Source: Bacteroidota bacterium
GTDB taxonomy: Bacteria; Bacteroidota; Bacteroidia; Flavobacteriales; Flavobacteriaceae
Assembly: GCA_018829465.1 (NCBI GenBank)
Contig: JAHJTN010000017.1
Location: 124,001 to 188,000 of the forward strand
Direction: 5' to 3'
Length of the DNA stretch: 64,000 nt
The position numbers were made by a program, and so were the translations under genes. Below the pieces are notes generated by a model, which ran no database searches, had not been told where the DNA came from, and saw only the letters and a list, made by a program, of their open reading frames with translations. Shown piece after piece: positions 44,353-52,374 of the stretch; positions within the stretch are counted from its first letter, which is position 1, and each line of letters opens with the position of its first letter.

Positions 44353-44511
44353 ATGCATTTGGTTTCCATTCAAAATAAGATATACGAGGTTCGCGGGGTC
44401 AGCGAAATGTTAGATTTTGATTTGGCGGAACTTTATGAGGTCAAAACCCGGATTTTAAATCGAACTAAACAAGATTTTGGCTTAGTATTGATTAATATGC
44501 CATCGACATGA
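44353..44511 (+). pseudogene. truncated ORF6N-domain protein remnant
   Basis: ATG 44353 to TGA 44511, 52 aa. The first 36 residues (SIQNKIYEVRGVSEMLDFDL... then AELYEVKTRILN) match the start of ORF6N/KilA-N-type DNA-binding proteins of phages and mobile elements, which normally run past 150 residues. After LNR the reading no longer resembles the family and stops soon after. It lies between the DPP-IV and POT transporter genes, and is probably a scar of a lost mobile gene. Confidence 0.8.
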
Positions 44512-44559
44512 TCACGTAGAAACAATTTATAAACATATAACCAAACTAAATACAACTTT

Positions 44560-46122
44560 ATGGAATTCAAATACGGCGGTTCAGAAACCAACCAGTTGAC
44601 TGTTTTAGGCCATCCCTCCGGCTTATTCGTCTTGTTCTTTACAGAAATGTGGGAACGTTTTAGCTATTATGGTATGCGCGCTTTGTTGGTGCTTTTTCTC
44701 ACAGCATCTTTGATGGACGAAGGTTGGGCGTGGGCGCGCGATGAAGCTTTAGTGTTATACGGATGGTACACCGGGTTGGTTTACATCACGCCTATTTTGG
44801 GAGGTCTGATTGCAGATAAACTTTTGGGTTACAGAAAAGCAGTTACTTTGGGAGCTCTTATAATGACCTTGGGCCATGCTTCCATGGCTATGGAAGGGCT
44901 TACAGGCAATTTCTTTTATTTGGGATTGGCACTTTTAATCATAGGAAATGGTTTATTTAAGCCCAATATTTCTTCCATAGTCGGGCAACTCTACAAAACG
45001 CAAGGCAAAGAAAAAGACGCCGGCTACACTATTTTTTATATGGGTATCAATGCAGGTGCATTTTTGGGTATTCTGCTTTGTGGTTATATAGGTGAAAAAG
45101 TAGGATGGCACTATGGCTTCGGCTTGGCCGGAATTTTTATGTTTTTTGGGATGTTGCAATTTTGGTTTGCACAAAAGATTTTCGGAAAAATCGGATTAAA
45201 CCCCAAAGAAACCTTGGCATACAAAGATGATAACCCGCAAACTGAAGTGGCACAAGAAGAAATTTCAACACAGGTTAAAGCAGATCGCATCTTGGTAATC
45301 AGTGTTTTTGCCCTGTTTACCATCTTTTTTTGGTGGGCTTTTGAGCAAGCAGGCGGCTCGATGACCGTTTTTGCCAACGATTACACCAATAGGGTTTTAG
45401 AAGGCGATGGTGCCACCACATTTAAGGTATTCAACACCTTGCTCACTGTGGTACCGATGATTATCATCACTTGGGTTTTAGCACTATTATTCAAACAAAC
45501 CTATGCCAAATTTGCATTGTCTAATATCTTTTTAGGTGTCAGCTTTGCAATAATTTGGGCTATTGTAATTTGGATGCTTCAGAAAGAATTCTATTCGGAG
45601 TCCACTGAGGTTCCAGCCTCTTGGTTTGGAATTCTGAATTCCTTTTTTATCATCGCATTTGCACCCCTTTTCTCTAAAATCTGGGAGAACGTTTGGAATC
45701 CGTCTGGTCCGGTGAAATTTGCTATAGGCCTCATCCTGCTCGGTATCGGTTTTGGCGCCTTATCTTATGGTGCATCTTCTATTCCATCGGGTGCGCAAAC
45801 AGCAGCCGTGAGTATGGTTTGGCTAATTTTGGCCTATTTGTTTCATACTTTAGGAGAACTGTGTGTGTCGCCCGTGGGACTGTCGTATGTGTCAAAGCTA
45901 GCACCGGCTAAACTGGTTGGACTGATGTTTGGCATTTGGTTTTTGGCCAATTTTGTAGCCAACCTAATGGGTGGGATCACCGGAAGTTATATAGATGCCA
46001 TTTCAGAAAAGTATTCGTTAGCGGTGTTTTTCTTAATATTTACGTTAATTCCTTTTGCTGCAGGAATAATCATGCTAATTTTGAACAAATTTCTCATCAA
46101 AAAAATGCACGGCATACATTGA
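44560..46122 (+). CDS. POT/PTR2 family proton-coupled di-/tripeptide transporter
   Basis: 520 aa with 12-14 transmembrane helices. The family signature ExxERFxYYG is present as FFTEMWERFSYYGMRALLVLFL, and GNGLFKPNISSIVGQLY and DAGYTIFYMGINAGAFLG are the two PTR2 signatures. It imports di- and tripeptides with protons across the inner membrane. Placed downstream of DPP-IV, it would take up that enzyme's dipeptide products. The ATG is preceded by A-rich DNA with no clear Shine-Dalgarno. Confidence 0.94.
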   Translation: MEFKYGGSETNQLTVLGHPSGLFVLFFTEMWERFSYYGMRALLVLFLTASLMDEGWAWARDEALVLYGWYTGLVYITPILGGLIADKLLGYRKAVTLGALIMTLGHASMAMEGLTGNFFYLGLALLIIGNGLFKPNISSIVGQLYKTQGKEKDAGYTIFYMGINAGAFLGILLCGYIGEKVGWHYGFGLAGIFMFFGMLQFWFAQKIFGKIGLNPKETLAYKDDNPQTEVAQEEISTQVKADRILVISVFALFTIFFWWAFEQAGGSMTVFANDYTNRVLEGDGATTFKVFNTLLTVVPMIIITWVLALLFKQTYAKFALSNIFLGVSFAIIWAIVIWMLQKEFYSESTEVPASWFGILNSFFIIAFAPLFSKIWENVWNPSGPVKFAIGLILLGIGFGALSYGASSIPSGAQTAAVSMVWLILAYLFHTLGELCVSPVGLSYVSKLAPAKLVGLMFGIWFLANFVANLMGGITGSYIDAISEKYSLAVFFLIFTLIPFAAGIIMLILNKFLIKKMHGIH

Positions 46123-46160
46123 TGTAAGTTTAAAATTTATTTTACGACTAAGCGCGCGAT

Positions 46161-46700
46161 ATGAAAAGAATTGTTTTAATACTTATGCTGATTCCTGTCA
46201 CCTTGATGGCTCAGGAAATCAAATGGATGAGTTTGGCAGAAGCCTTAGAAGCTCAAAAAAAAGAGCCGCGAAAAATCATGATGGATGTCTATACCAATTG
46301 GTGCGGTCCATGTAAAATGATGGACAAAAACACCTTTGCGAATCCGGATGTAGCCGCCTATGTCAGCAAATATTTTTACGCTGTCAAATTCAATGCAGAG
46401 GGTAATGAAAATATAAATTATCAGGGCAAAGCGTTTGTCAATACCAACTACAATCCGGAACACGCTAATAAGCGGAGTTACCAGCATCCATTTGCAGCTT
46501 TTATGCGCATTGAGGGTTATCCGTCTATGGTGTTTTTGGATGAAAAAGGAGATTTTATTTCACCCATTACAGGCTACAGAACACCCAAACAGTTAGAGGT
46601 CTATCTGAAAGTTTTTCATACAGACGCGTATAAAAACATCAATACCGCTGAGGATTGGCAAAGTTTTCAAGAAAGTTTTGTATCCGAGTTTAACGACTGA
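46161..46700 (+). CDS. exported thioredoxin-fold protein
   Basis: 179 aa. A signal peptide (IVLILMLIPVTLMAQ) directs it to the periplasm. A thioredoxin_7/DUF255-like domain begins WMSLAEALEAQKKEPRKIMMDVYTNWCGPCKMM, with the WCGPC redox pair, and GYPSMVFLDEKG includes the cis-Pro. It would act as a periplasmic disulfide reductase. It begins 38 nt after the POT transporter gene and ends just before an intrinsic terminator. Confidence 0.88.
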   Translation: MKRIVLILMLIPVTLMAQEIKWMSLAEALEAQKKEPRKIMMDVYTNWCGPCKMMDKNTFANPDVAAYVSKYFYAVKFNAEGNENINYQGKAFVNTNYNPEHANKRSYQHPFAAFMRIEGYPSMVFLDEKGDFISPITGYRTPKQLEVYLKVFHTDAYKNINTAEDWQSFQESFVSEFND

Positions 46701-46724
46701 TACACGTGCAATACAACAATACTT

Positions 46725-46750
46725 AAAGGATGCTCTGTGCATCCTTTTTT
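46725..46750 (+). terminator. intrinsic terminator after the thioredoxin gene
   Basis: AAAGGATGC (46725-46733) pairs with GCATCCTTT (46739-46747) around a 5-nt loop, followed by T-rich sequence. Confidence 0.85.
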
Positions 46751-46783
46751 GTTTAAAAAATATAGGAGCTTGTTTGTATTCCA

Positions 46784-46815
46784 TTGAACAAACTGTAAAA
46801 ACTAACTTATATTTG
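46784..46815 (+). promoter_or_regulatory. promoter of aroB
   Basis: TTG 46784-46786 and TATATTTG 46808-46815 with 21 nt between; the second box is a perfect TAnnTTTG. The aroB start follows 19 nt later. Confidence 0.6.
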
Positions 46816-46834
46816 CGGTGATATTTTTTAAAAA

Positions 46835-47914
46835 ATGGTCCGCAAAACACTTTTAGATACGCATATTTATTTTAAAGATGATGGTTTTCAAAACATCAAT
46901 CAATATCTAACAGACAAAAAACCCTCGGTGATTTTTGTTTTGGTAGATCAAAATACGCATGAACATTGTCTGCCCGTTTTTTTACAAAAAATAGACACCG
47001 ACATCCGTATAGAAATTATTGAAATAGAAGCTGGTGAAGTTTATAAAACCATTGACACCTGCACGGGAGTTTGGTCTGCAATTTCAGAATTGGGCGGAGA
47101 CAGAAACAGTTTGCTCATCAATTTGGGCGGAGGTGTGGTCACAGACCTAGGCGGATTTGTCGCTTGCACCTTTAAGCGGGGTATTCCTTTCATACAAGTA
47201 CCCACCACGCTCCTTTCTATGGTTGATGCCTCTATTGGCGGAAAAAACGGTGTCGATCTAGATGCATTAAAAAATCAGGTGGGCTTGATCCAACAACCGA
47301 ATATGATTGTCATCGATCCTGTATTTTTAAAGACATTACCCTACAATGAACTCAGAAGTGGATTTGCCGAAATGCTCAAACACGGTCTAATCTACGATTC
47401 AAACTATTGGAAAACACTCACCAACCTTAAAGAAATTTCGAGCAAGGTGCTTTCTGCCTTTATTGAGCCCTCTGTTCAAATTAAACAGGCAGTCGTTTCA
47501 GAAGATCCAACAGAACAAGGACTCCGAAAAATACTCAACTTCGGCCACACGCTTGGCCATGCCATTGAATCGTATTTTTTGACGCATAAAACCAAAAAAA
47601 CACTGTTGCACGGCGAAGCCATCGCCATCGGTATGATATTAGAAGCTTGGCTTTCTCATAAAATTTGTGGTCTGCCTGAAAAATATTTTAACGAAATAGC
47701 AAACTATTTCTCTGGTCTTTATGAGGCCATCACATTCGAAAATGAAGACATCATTGCGGTGATAGGTTTGCTCAAACACGACAAAAAAAACAGTCACGGA
47801 GCGGTTTTGTTTGTACTGTTAGAAAACATCGGACAACCGATAATTGACATTCAGGTAGATAATAAGCTTATTATCAATGCTTTCAATAAATATAATTTGC
47901 TACAAAAAAATTAA
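46835..47914 (+). CDS. aroB: 3-dehydroquinate synthase
   Basis: 359 aa NAD- and metal-dependent enzyme, second step of the shikimate pathway (DAHP to 3-dehydroquinate). Motifs: LLINLGGGVVTDLGGFVACTFKRGIPFIQVPTTLLSMVDASIGGKNGVD, RSGFAEMLKHGLI, and the metal-binding FGHTLGHAIE with LLHGEAIAIGM. Length normal. Preceded by its own promoter; other aro genes are absent here. Confidence 0.95.
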   Translation: MVRKTLLDTHIYFKDDGFQNINQYLTDKKPSVIFVLVDQNTHEHCLPVFLQKIDTDIRIEIIEIEAGEVYKTIDTCTGVWSAISELGGDRNSLLINLGGGVVTDLGGFVACTFKRGIPFIQVPTTLLSMVDASIGGKNGVDLDALKNQVGLIQQPNMIVIDPVFLKTLPYNELRSGFAEMLKHGLIYDSNYWKTLTNLKEISSKVLSAFIEPSVQIKQAVVSEDPTEQGLRKILNFGHTLGHAIESYFLTHKTKKTLLHGEAIAIGMILEAWLSHKICGLPEKYFNEIANYFSGLYEAITFENEDIIAVIGLLKHDKKNSHGAVLFVLLENIGQPIIDIQVDNKLIINAFNKYNLLQKN

Positions 47915-48146
47915 AAAAAAATCAGTTATTTATCGTTTTTTTACGTTTTTTGCATCAAAATTACAACGTTCATAAACGATGTTTAGAAGGACCCTGATGG
48001 ATAATTTTATATCAGAATATTATCAAGTTTGATTATGAATTATTTATATTACCCTTCTGTTATTTTTACTTAAAAATCCTGTAAAATTTTTATAAATTTA
48101 ATTCATCACACTTTTTTTTAGCTATTTTAGAAACTTAAAACTGTAA

Positions 48147-49538
48147 ATGAAAACCAAGTACATAGACCTGATAGATCAAACTTATTATTTTCCCCAAGAA
48201 GAATTTTCTTTGGATAACGGCAACCTACTTTTCCACGACATCGATTTGATGGAACTTATAGAAAAATACGGTGCGCCTCTAAAATTCACCTACCTACCAC
48301 AAATTTCCAACAACATCAAAAGGGCGCAAGCTTGGTTTGATAAATCTATAAAAAAACTCGATTACAAAGGAAATTACAACTATTGCTACTGTACTAAAAG
48401 CTCTCATTTTCAGTTTGTTTTGGACGAAGTTTGTAAAAACGACGTGCATATCGAAACCTCTTCAGCCTTTGATATGGACATCGTTGAAAAGCTGCTTCAG
48501 AAGGGAAAACTAAACAAGAATACTTACGTGCTTTGTAACGGATTTAAGCGGGCACAATACATTAAAAACATTGCGAGGCTCATCAACAGCGGACACGAAA
48601 AATGCATTCCCATTATAGACAATTACGAAGAAATCAACTTGTTGGATGAAGCCATTGAAAATCCTTATCAAATAGGCATCCGAATAGCGTCGGAAGAAGA
48701 GCCCAAGTTTGAGTTCTACACCAGCCGACTCGGGATTGGCTACCGAAATATAGTGCCCTTTTACCTGAGAGAAATCAAAGAAAATGACAAGGTGGAGCTT
48801 AAAATGCTACACTTTTTTATCAATACAGGCATTAAAGACAATTCGTATTATTGGAACGAACTCAACAAATGTTTGAAAGTCTATGTCCGGCTCAAAAAAG
48901 AGTGCCCAACGCTCGACAGCCTTAACATTGGCGGCGGCTTTCCTATAAAAAACTCCCTAGCTTTTGAATTTGATTATCCTTATATGGTGGAAGAAATTCT
49001 CAATCAGGTGAAACTTGCCTGTGAAGAAGCCGGCGTATCGGTGCCAAATATTTTCACGGAGTTTGGCAGTTTTACTGTGGGCGAAAGCGGTGGTGCCATT
49101 TACGAAGTCTTGTATCAAAAACAGCAAAACGACCGGGAAAAATGGAACATGATCAACTCTTCTTTCATCACCACACTACCCGATTCTTGGGCCATCAATA
49201 AGCGTTTTTTGATGCTGGCCGTCAACCGATGGAACGACGAATATGAGCGCGTGCTTCTGGGCGGACTCACTTGCGACAGTGACGACTATTACAATTCTGA
49301 GCAAAACATGAACGCCATTTACCTGCCCAAATTCAGACGAGACAAACCCTTATACATAGGTTTTTTCAATACGGGCGCTTACCAAGAAACCATAGGTGGC
49401 TTTGGAGGCTTGCAACACTGCCTGATACCGCATCCTAAGCATTTACTTATCGATAGAGATGCAAATGGAAAAATGACGACGACCTTATTTTCTGAAGAAC
49501 AATCTTCGGATGATTTATTAAAAATTTTAGGATATTAG
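48147..49538 (+). CDS. speA: biosynthetic arginine decarboxylase-like enzyme, short Bacteroidota form
   Basis: 463 aa fold-type III PLP decarboxylase. Lys84 in YCYCTKSSHF is the probable PLP-binding residue; LNIGGGFPIKNSLAF (PLP phosphate loop) and GLTCDSDDYYN (catalytic Cys and the CDSxD motif) are also visible. It lacks the extra domains of the ~650 aa E. coli SpeA. Arginine decarboxylation to agmatine is the likely reaction. Fourteen nt downstream lies a deoxyhypusine-synthase homologue, with no agmatinase gene between. About 230 nt of AT-rich DNA upstream holds no identified gene. Confidence 0.85.
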   Translation: MKTKYIDLIDQTYYFPQEEFSLDNGNLLFHDIDLMELIEKYGAPLKFTYLPQISNNIKRAQAWFDKSIKKLDYKGNYNYCYCTKSSHFQFVLDEVCKNDVHIETSSAFDMDIVEKLLQKGKLNKNTYVLCNGFKRAQYIKNIARLINSGHEKCIPIIDNYEEINLLDEAIENPYQIGIRIASEEEPKFEFYTSRLGIGYRNIVPFYLREIKENDKVELKMLHFFINTGIKDNSYYWNELNKCLKVYVRLKKECPTLDSLNIGGGFPIKNSLAFEFDYPYMVEEILNQVKLACEEAGVSVPNIFTEFGSFTVGESGGAIYEVLYQKQQNDREKWNMINSSFITTLPDSWAINKRFLMLAVNRWNDEYERVLLGGLTCDSDDYYNSEQNMNAIYLPKFRRDKPLYIGFFNTGAYQETIGGFGGLQHCLIPHPKHLLIDRDANGKMTTTLFSEEQSSDDLLKILGY

Positions 49539-49552
49539 CAAAAACAAAACAC

Positions 49553-50533
49553 ATGAAGGGTTCCATTTCTCAATTTATCGAAAAATACTATTTACACTTC
49601 AACGCAGCCTCGCTGGTAGATGCCGCAAAAGCTTACGAAGCACAATTAGCCAAGGGGTCTAAGATGCTCGTTTCCTTGGCTGGAGCCATGAGTACAGCCG
49701 AATTGGGTAAAATATTTGCCGAAATCATTCGACAAGACAAAGTGCACATCATTTCTTGTACGGGTGCCAACCTGGAAGAAGATCTGATGAATCTCGTGGC
49801 ACACTCCCATTACAAACGCGTACCCAACTACCGCGATTTGACACCCAAAGACGAATGGGAATTGTTGGAAAAAGGACTCAACCGCGTTACAGACACTTGC
49901 ATACCCGAAGAAGAAGCCTTCCGAAGACTCCAAGCACATATTTTTCAGATTTGGAAAGATGCCGAAGACAAAGGTGAACGCTATTTTCCACATGAGTTTA
50001 TGTACAAACTCCTTTTGTCGGGTGTATTAGAACAATACTACGAAATAGATATTAAAGACAGTTGGATGTTTGCCGCAGCAGAAAAAAACCTGCCTATTGT
50101 TGTGCCCGGTTGGGAAGACAGTACCATGGGCAATATATTTGCTTCCTACGTCATCAAAGGAGAACTGAAAGCATCTACTATGAAATCGGGAATTGAATAT
50201 ATGGCATTTCTTGCAGATTGGTACACGCAAAACGCTGCACCCGAGGTTTCCAACGGCATAGGTTTCTTTCAAATAGGCGGTGGCATTGCCGGAGATTTTC
50301 CAATTTGCGTAGTGCCTATGCTGTATCAAGATTTGGAACGGACAGACACACCTTTCTGGAGCTATTTTTGTCAGATTTCCGATTCTACAACCAGTTATGG
50401 CTCTTACTCAGGTGCTGTGCCCAACGAAAAAATCACTTGGGGAAAACTCGATATAGACACCCCAAAATTTATTATAGAATCTGATGCAACTATTGTAGCA
50501 CCACTTATATTTGCGTACTTGTTAGACATGTAA
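49553..50533 (+). CDS. deoxyhypusine synthase-family protein (probable polyamine aminobutyl/aminopropyl transferase)
   Basis: 326 aa NAD-dependent DHS fold: KMLVSLAGAMSTAELGKIFAEII, then SCTGANLEEDLMNLV, and the active-site segment YSGAVPNEKITWGKL with the Lys (about 298) that forms the covalent intermediate in true DHS. Where eukaryotic DHS has a GGG...KHHICNAN segment this protein has GGGIAGDFPICVVP, so the His is changed. Bacteria lack eIF5A, so a polyamine product such as homospermidine is more likely than hypusine. Co-transcribed with speA. Confidence 0.82.
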   Translation: MKGSISQFIEKYYLHFNAASLVDAAKAYEAQLAKGSKMLVSLAGAMSTAELGKIFAEIIRQDKVHIISCTGANLEEDLMNLVAHSHYKRVPNYRDLTPKDEWELLEKGLNRVTDTCIPEEEAFRRLQAHIFQIWKDAEDKGERYFPHEFMYKLLLSGVLEQYYEIDIKDSWMFAAAEKNLPIVVPGWEDSTMGNIFASYVIKGELKASTMKSGIEYMAFLADWYTQNAAPEVSNGIGFFQIGGGIAGDFPICVVPMLYQDLERTDTPFWSYFCQISDSTTSYGSYSGAVPNEKITWGKLDIDTPKFIIESDATIVAPLIFAYLLDM

Positions 50534-50627
50534 AATAGTTTTTTTGACAGCAATAAAATATTCCTGTATGGAATTAGTAATCAGTTGTTATTTTTTTATA
50601 CGACCATTAAAAGAAAATAAACATAAA

Positions 50628-50693
50628 CAGATGAAACGCCCATGTAAAAAGAGTAACACACAGGAATATGATTATCTTAGGGCGTTCCATCTG
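50628..50693 (+). repeat. palindromic intergenic repeat, copy A1
   Basis: 66 bp with inverted arms CAGATGAAACGCCC and GGGCGTTCCATCTG (13 of 14 positions pair). A 24-nt AT-rich spacer (50694-50717) separates it from copy A2. A spacer-like stretch also precedes it (about 50603-50627). Confidence 0.85.
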
Positions 50694-50717
50694 ACCAATA
50701 AAAACAAATAAAATAAA

Positions 50718-50778
50718 CAGATGAAACACCCATGTAAAAATTTTGCACACAGGGACATGATGAGTTAGGGTGTTCCAT
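50718..50778 (+). repeat. palindromic intergenic repeat, copy A2 (right arm interrupted)
   Basis: Left arm CAGATGAAACACCC and right arm GGGTGTTCCAT. Compared with A1, both arms changed in the paired position (CGCCC to CACCC, GGGCG to GGGTG), so pairing is kept. The right arm is cut short by the 25-bp insertion at 50779-50803, after which GACC and the 24-nt spacer resume. Confidence 0.85.
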
Positions 50779-50803
50779 TCCTGTGCTGAGCTTGTCGAAG
50801 CAT
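50779..50803 (+). repeat. CTGAGCTTGTCGAAG-type element inserted in repeat A2
   Basis: 25 bp containing GTGCTGAGCTTGTCGAAGCA replace the end of the right arm of copy A2. It resembles the GC-rich hairpin at 15855-15885 and the short CTGAGCTTGTCGAAG repeats common in many bacterial intergenic regions. Confidence 0.6.
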
Positions 50804-50831
50804 GACCATAAAAATCAATAAATATAAACAC

Positions 50832-51233
50832 ATGAAACGCGTTATCGTAGATTTTAAAAAACTGACCCCGGAAATCTTAACGTTATTGGTTGAAAAATAT
50901 CCGGACGGATATAGCGACACAGATATTATTACATTTAAAAATGCACAAAACGAAACGGTTGAAGCCGTTGAAGTCAGAGATCAGGAAGCTATCTACCTGG
51001 TCAAAGTAAGTACGCGACTGGCCAACCGAATGGAAAATTTTGAAGAGGAAGACCAAGATGATTTTGGCTTAGACGAAGTAGCTATCAAAGATTTAGATCT
51101 TTCGGAAGAAGATGACGATGACGATGACGAACTGGTGAACACTCCCAAAACTCTCAAAAGTGATGCGGACAACGACGACGACGACGCCGATGACTTAGAT
51201 ACCTTCGACGATGATGAAGATGAAGAATTGTAA
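50832..51233 (+). CDS. acidic-tailed protein conserved in Flavobacteria, unknown function
   Basis: 133 aa from ATG 50832 (MKRVIVDFKKLTPEILTLLVEKYPDGYSDTDIITF); an in-frame start at 50802 lies inside the repeat spacer and is unlikely. The first ~70 residues form a compact conserved module. The last ~60 are dominated by Asp and Glu (EEDDDDDDELVN, DNDDDDADDLDTFDDDEDEEL), making a low-complexity acidic tail. Homologues are sometimes labelled DNA primase without support. The gene start directly follows the palindromic repeats. Confidence 0.7.
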   Translation: MKRVIVDFKKLTPEILTLLVEKYPDGYSDTDIITFKNAQNETVEAVEVRDQEAIYLVKVSTRLANRMENFEEEDQDDFGLDEVAIKDLDLSEEDDDDDDELVNTPKTLKSDADNDDDDADDLDTFDDDEDEEL

Positions 51234-51247
51234 GCCTAAACCCCAAA

Positions 51248-51871
51248 ATGCAAATACCTGACCATTTTACAAGCTTGTTTGAGCCAGAACTTCTCGAAGA
51301 AATTCAGCAAAGCGGTCAATTGCTCACCTTTAAGGAAAATGACATAGTCATAGATATCGGTCAGAAAATCACACACATCCCGATGCTGATTTCCGGTGCC
51401 TTAAAGGTGTTGCGCGAAGACGAAAATGGAGACGAACTCTTGCTGTATTTTTTAGAAAAAGGTGAAACCTGCGCCATGTCTTTAACTTGTTGTATGGGCA
51501 ATTCTAAAAGTGGCATACGCGCCACGGCTGAGACCGATGGAAGCTTGTTGCTCATTCCCGTAGCAAAAATGGAAAAATGGCTGGCCCAATACGCCGGTTG
51601 GCGAAATTTTGTTTTTGAAACCTACAACCAACGGATGGCAGAACTTCTGAACGCTGTGGACAGCTTGGCTTTTATGAATTTAGAAGAGCGCCTCCACCAA
51701 TATTTGCAGGCAAAAAAAGAAATTGCCAAAAATTCGGAAATCAGAAGTACACACCAAGAAATAGCTGCCGAACTGCACACCTCACGTGTCGTTATATCTA
51801 GACTTCTCAAGGTTCTAGAGCTGAAAGGCATCATCAAAATGCACAGAAATAAGATATCGCTTTTAAAATAG
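51248..51871 (+). CDS. Crp/Fnr family transcriptional regulator
   Basis: 207 aa. A cyclic-nucleotide-binding-fold sensor domain (ITHIPMLISGALKVLREDENGDELLLYFLEKGETC) is followed by a Crp-type winged helix (STHQEIAAELHTSRVVISRLLKVLELKGII). Cys75, Cys81 and Cys82 cluster in GETCAMSLTCCMG, the position of the effector pocket, with no N-terminal FeS-type Cys set as in FNR. A thiol- or sulfur-species-sensing role is inferred. It lies 14 nt after the acidic protein and 59 nt before a rhodanese gene. Confidence 0.9.
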   Translation: MQIPDHFTSLFEPELLEEIQQSGQLLTFKENDIVIDIGQKITHIPMLISGALKVLREDENGDELLLYFLEKGETCAMSLTCCMGNSKSGIRATAETDGSLLLIPVAKMEKWLAQYAGWRNFVFETYNQRMAELLNAVDSLAFMNLEERLHQYLQAKKEIAKNSEIRSTHQEIAAELHTSRVVISRLLKVLELKGIIKMHRNKISLLK

Positions 51872-51930
51872 TGTATTTGCCGTGTTAATTTTGATGAATT
51901 TCTTCGACTTATACATAAACTCACTAGGTC

Positions 51931-52302
51931 ATGAAGTCTTTAATTACATTCTCTCTTTTTTTTGTAAGCATCAGCGTTTTTTCACAAATTAGATTGCTGG
52001 AAGTTGATGAATTTAAACAAGTCGTTGGAAATAAAAACGTGCAAATCATAGATGTGCGAACACCCTACGAATACAACAGCGGACACATACAAGGCGCGGT
52101 AAATATAGATTATTACGCATCAGACTTTGAAAAACAATTGGCGAAACTTGACAAAAACATACCCATCTATTTTTATTGTCACTCAGGGGTCAGAAGTGCC
52201 AAAGCCGCCAAAACTATGAAAGCTTTGGGTTTCACAAAAATATACGATTTAAAAGGTGGCATGGTGGCATGGAAGAAAGCGGGATTAAAAGTTTCCAGAT
52301 AA
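51931..52302 (+). CDS. periplasmic single-domain rhodanese
   Basis: 123 aa. A signal peptide (LITFSLFFVSISVFSQ) precedes one rhodanese domain: VQIIDVRTPYEYNSGHIQGAVNIDYYA, then IYFYCHSGVRSAKAAKTMKALGF with the active-site Cys in the CHSGVRS loop, and DLKGGMVAWKKAGL. It would carry sulfane sulfur in the envelope. Adjacency to the Cys-rich Crp/Fnr regulator suggests regulation by sulfur or redox state. Confidence 0.92.
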   Translation: MKSLITFSLFFVSISVFSQIRLLEVDEFKQVVGNKNVQIIDVRTPYEYNSGHIQGAVNIDYYASDFEKQLAKLDKNIPIYFYCHSGVRSAKAAKTMKALGFTKIYDLKGGMVAWKKAGLKVSR

Positions 52303-52319
52303 TTTTTTTGATAATAACC

Positions 52320-52349
52320 TTGTAGAAAAAATAAAATTATTTACATTTG
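52320..52349 (+). promoter_or_regulatory. promoter of rpmE2
   Basis: TTG 52320-52322 and TACATTTG 52342-52349 with 19 nt between: a perfect Bacteroidota promoter match. The start codon follows 25 nt later. Confidence 0.7.
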
Positions 52350-52374
52350 CACCCTGAAAAAACACTACTCAATC

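Noticed and set aside
47915-48146. Possible small RNA or hairpin (CTGAT...ATCAG) upstream of speA
   Set aside because: The stem is only five base pairs in AT-rich sequence and has no terminator; not supported as an RNA gene.
50607-50831. 74-codon minus-strand frame across repeats A1 and A2, and plus-strand frames over repeats C1-C3
   Set aside because: They are produced by reading through the tandem palindromes; the repeated FTWAFHLF-like text is the repeat itself, not a protein.
51100-51230. GAC/GAT-rich tract in the acidic gene as a microsatellite
   Set aside because: It is in frame and codes for a mixed Asp/Glu tail with several codons, so an acidic protein tail explains it.
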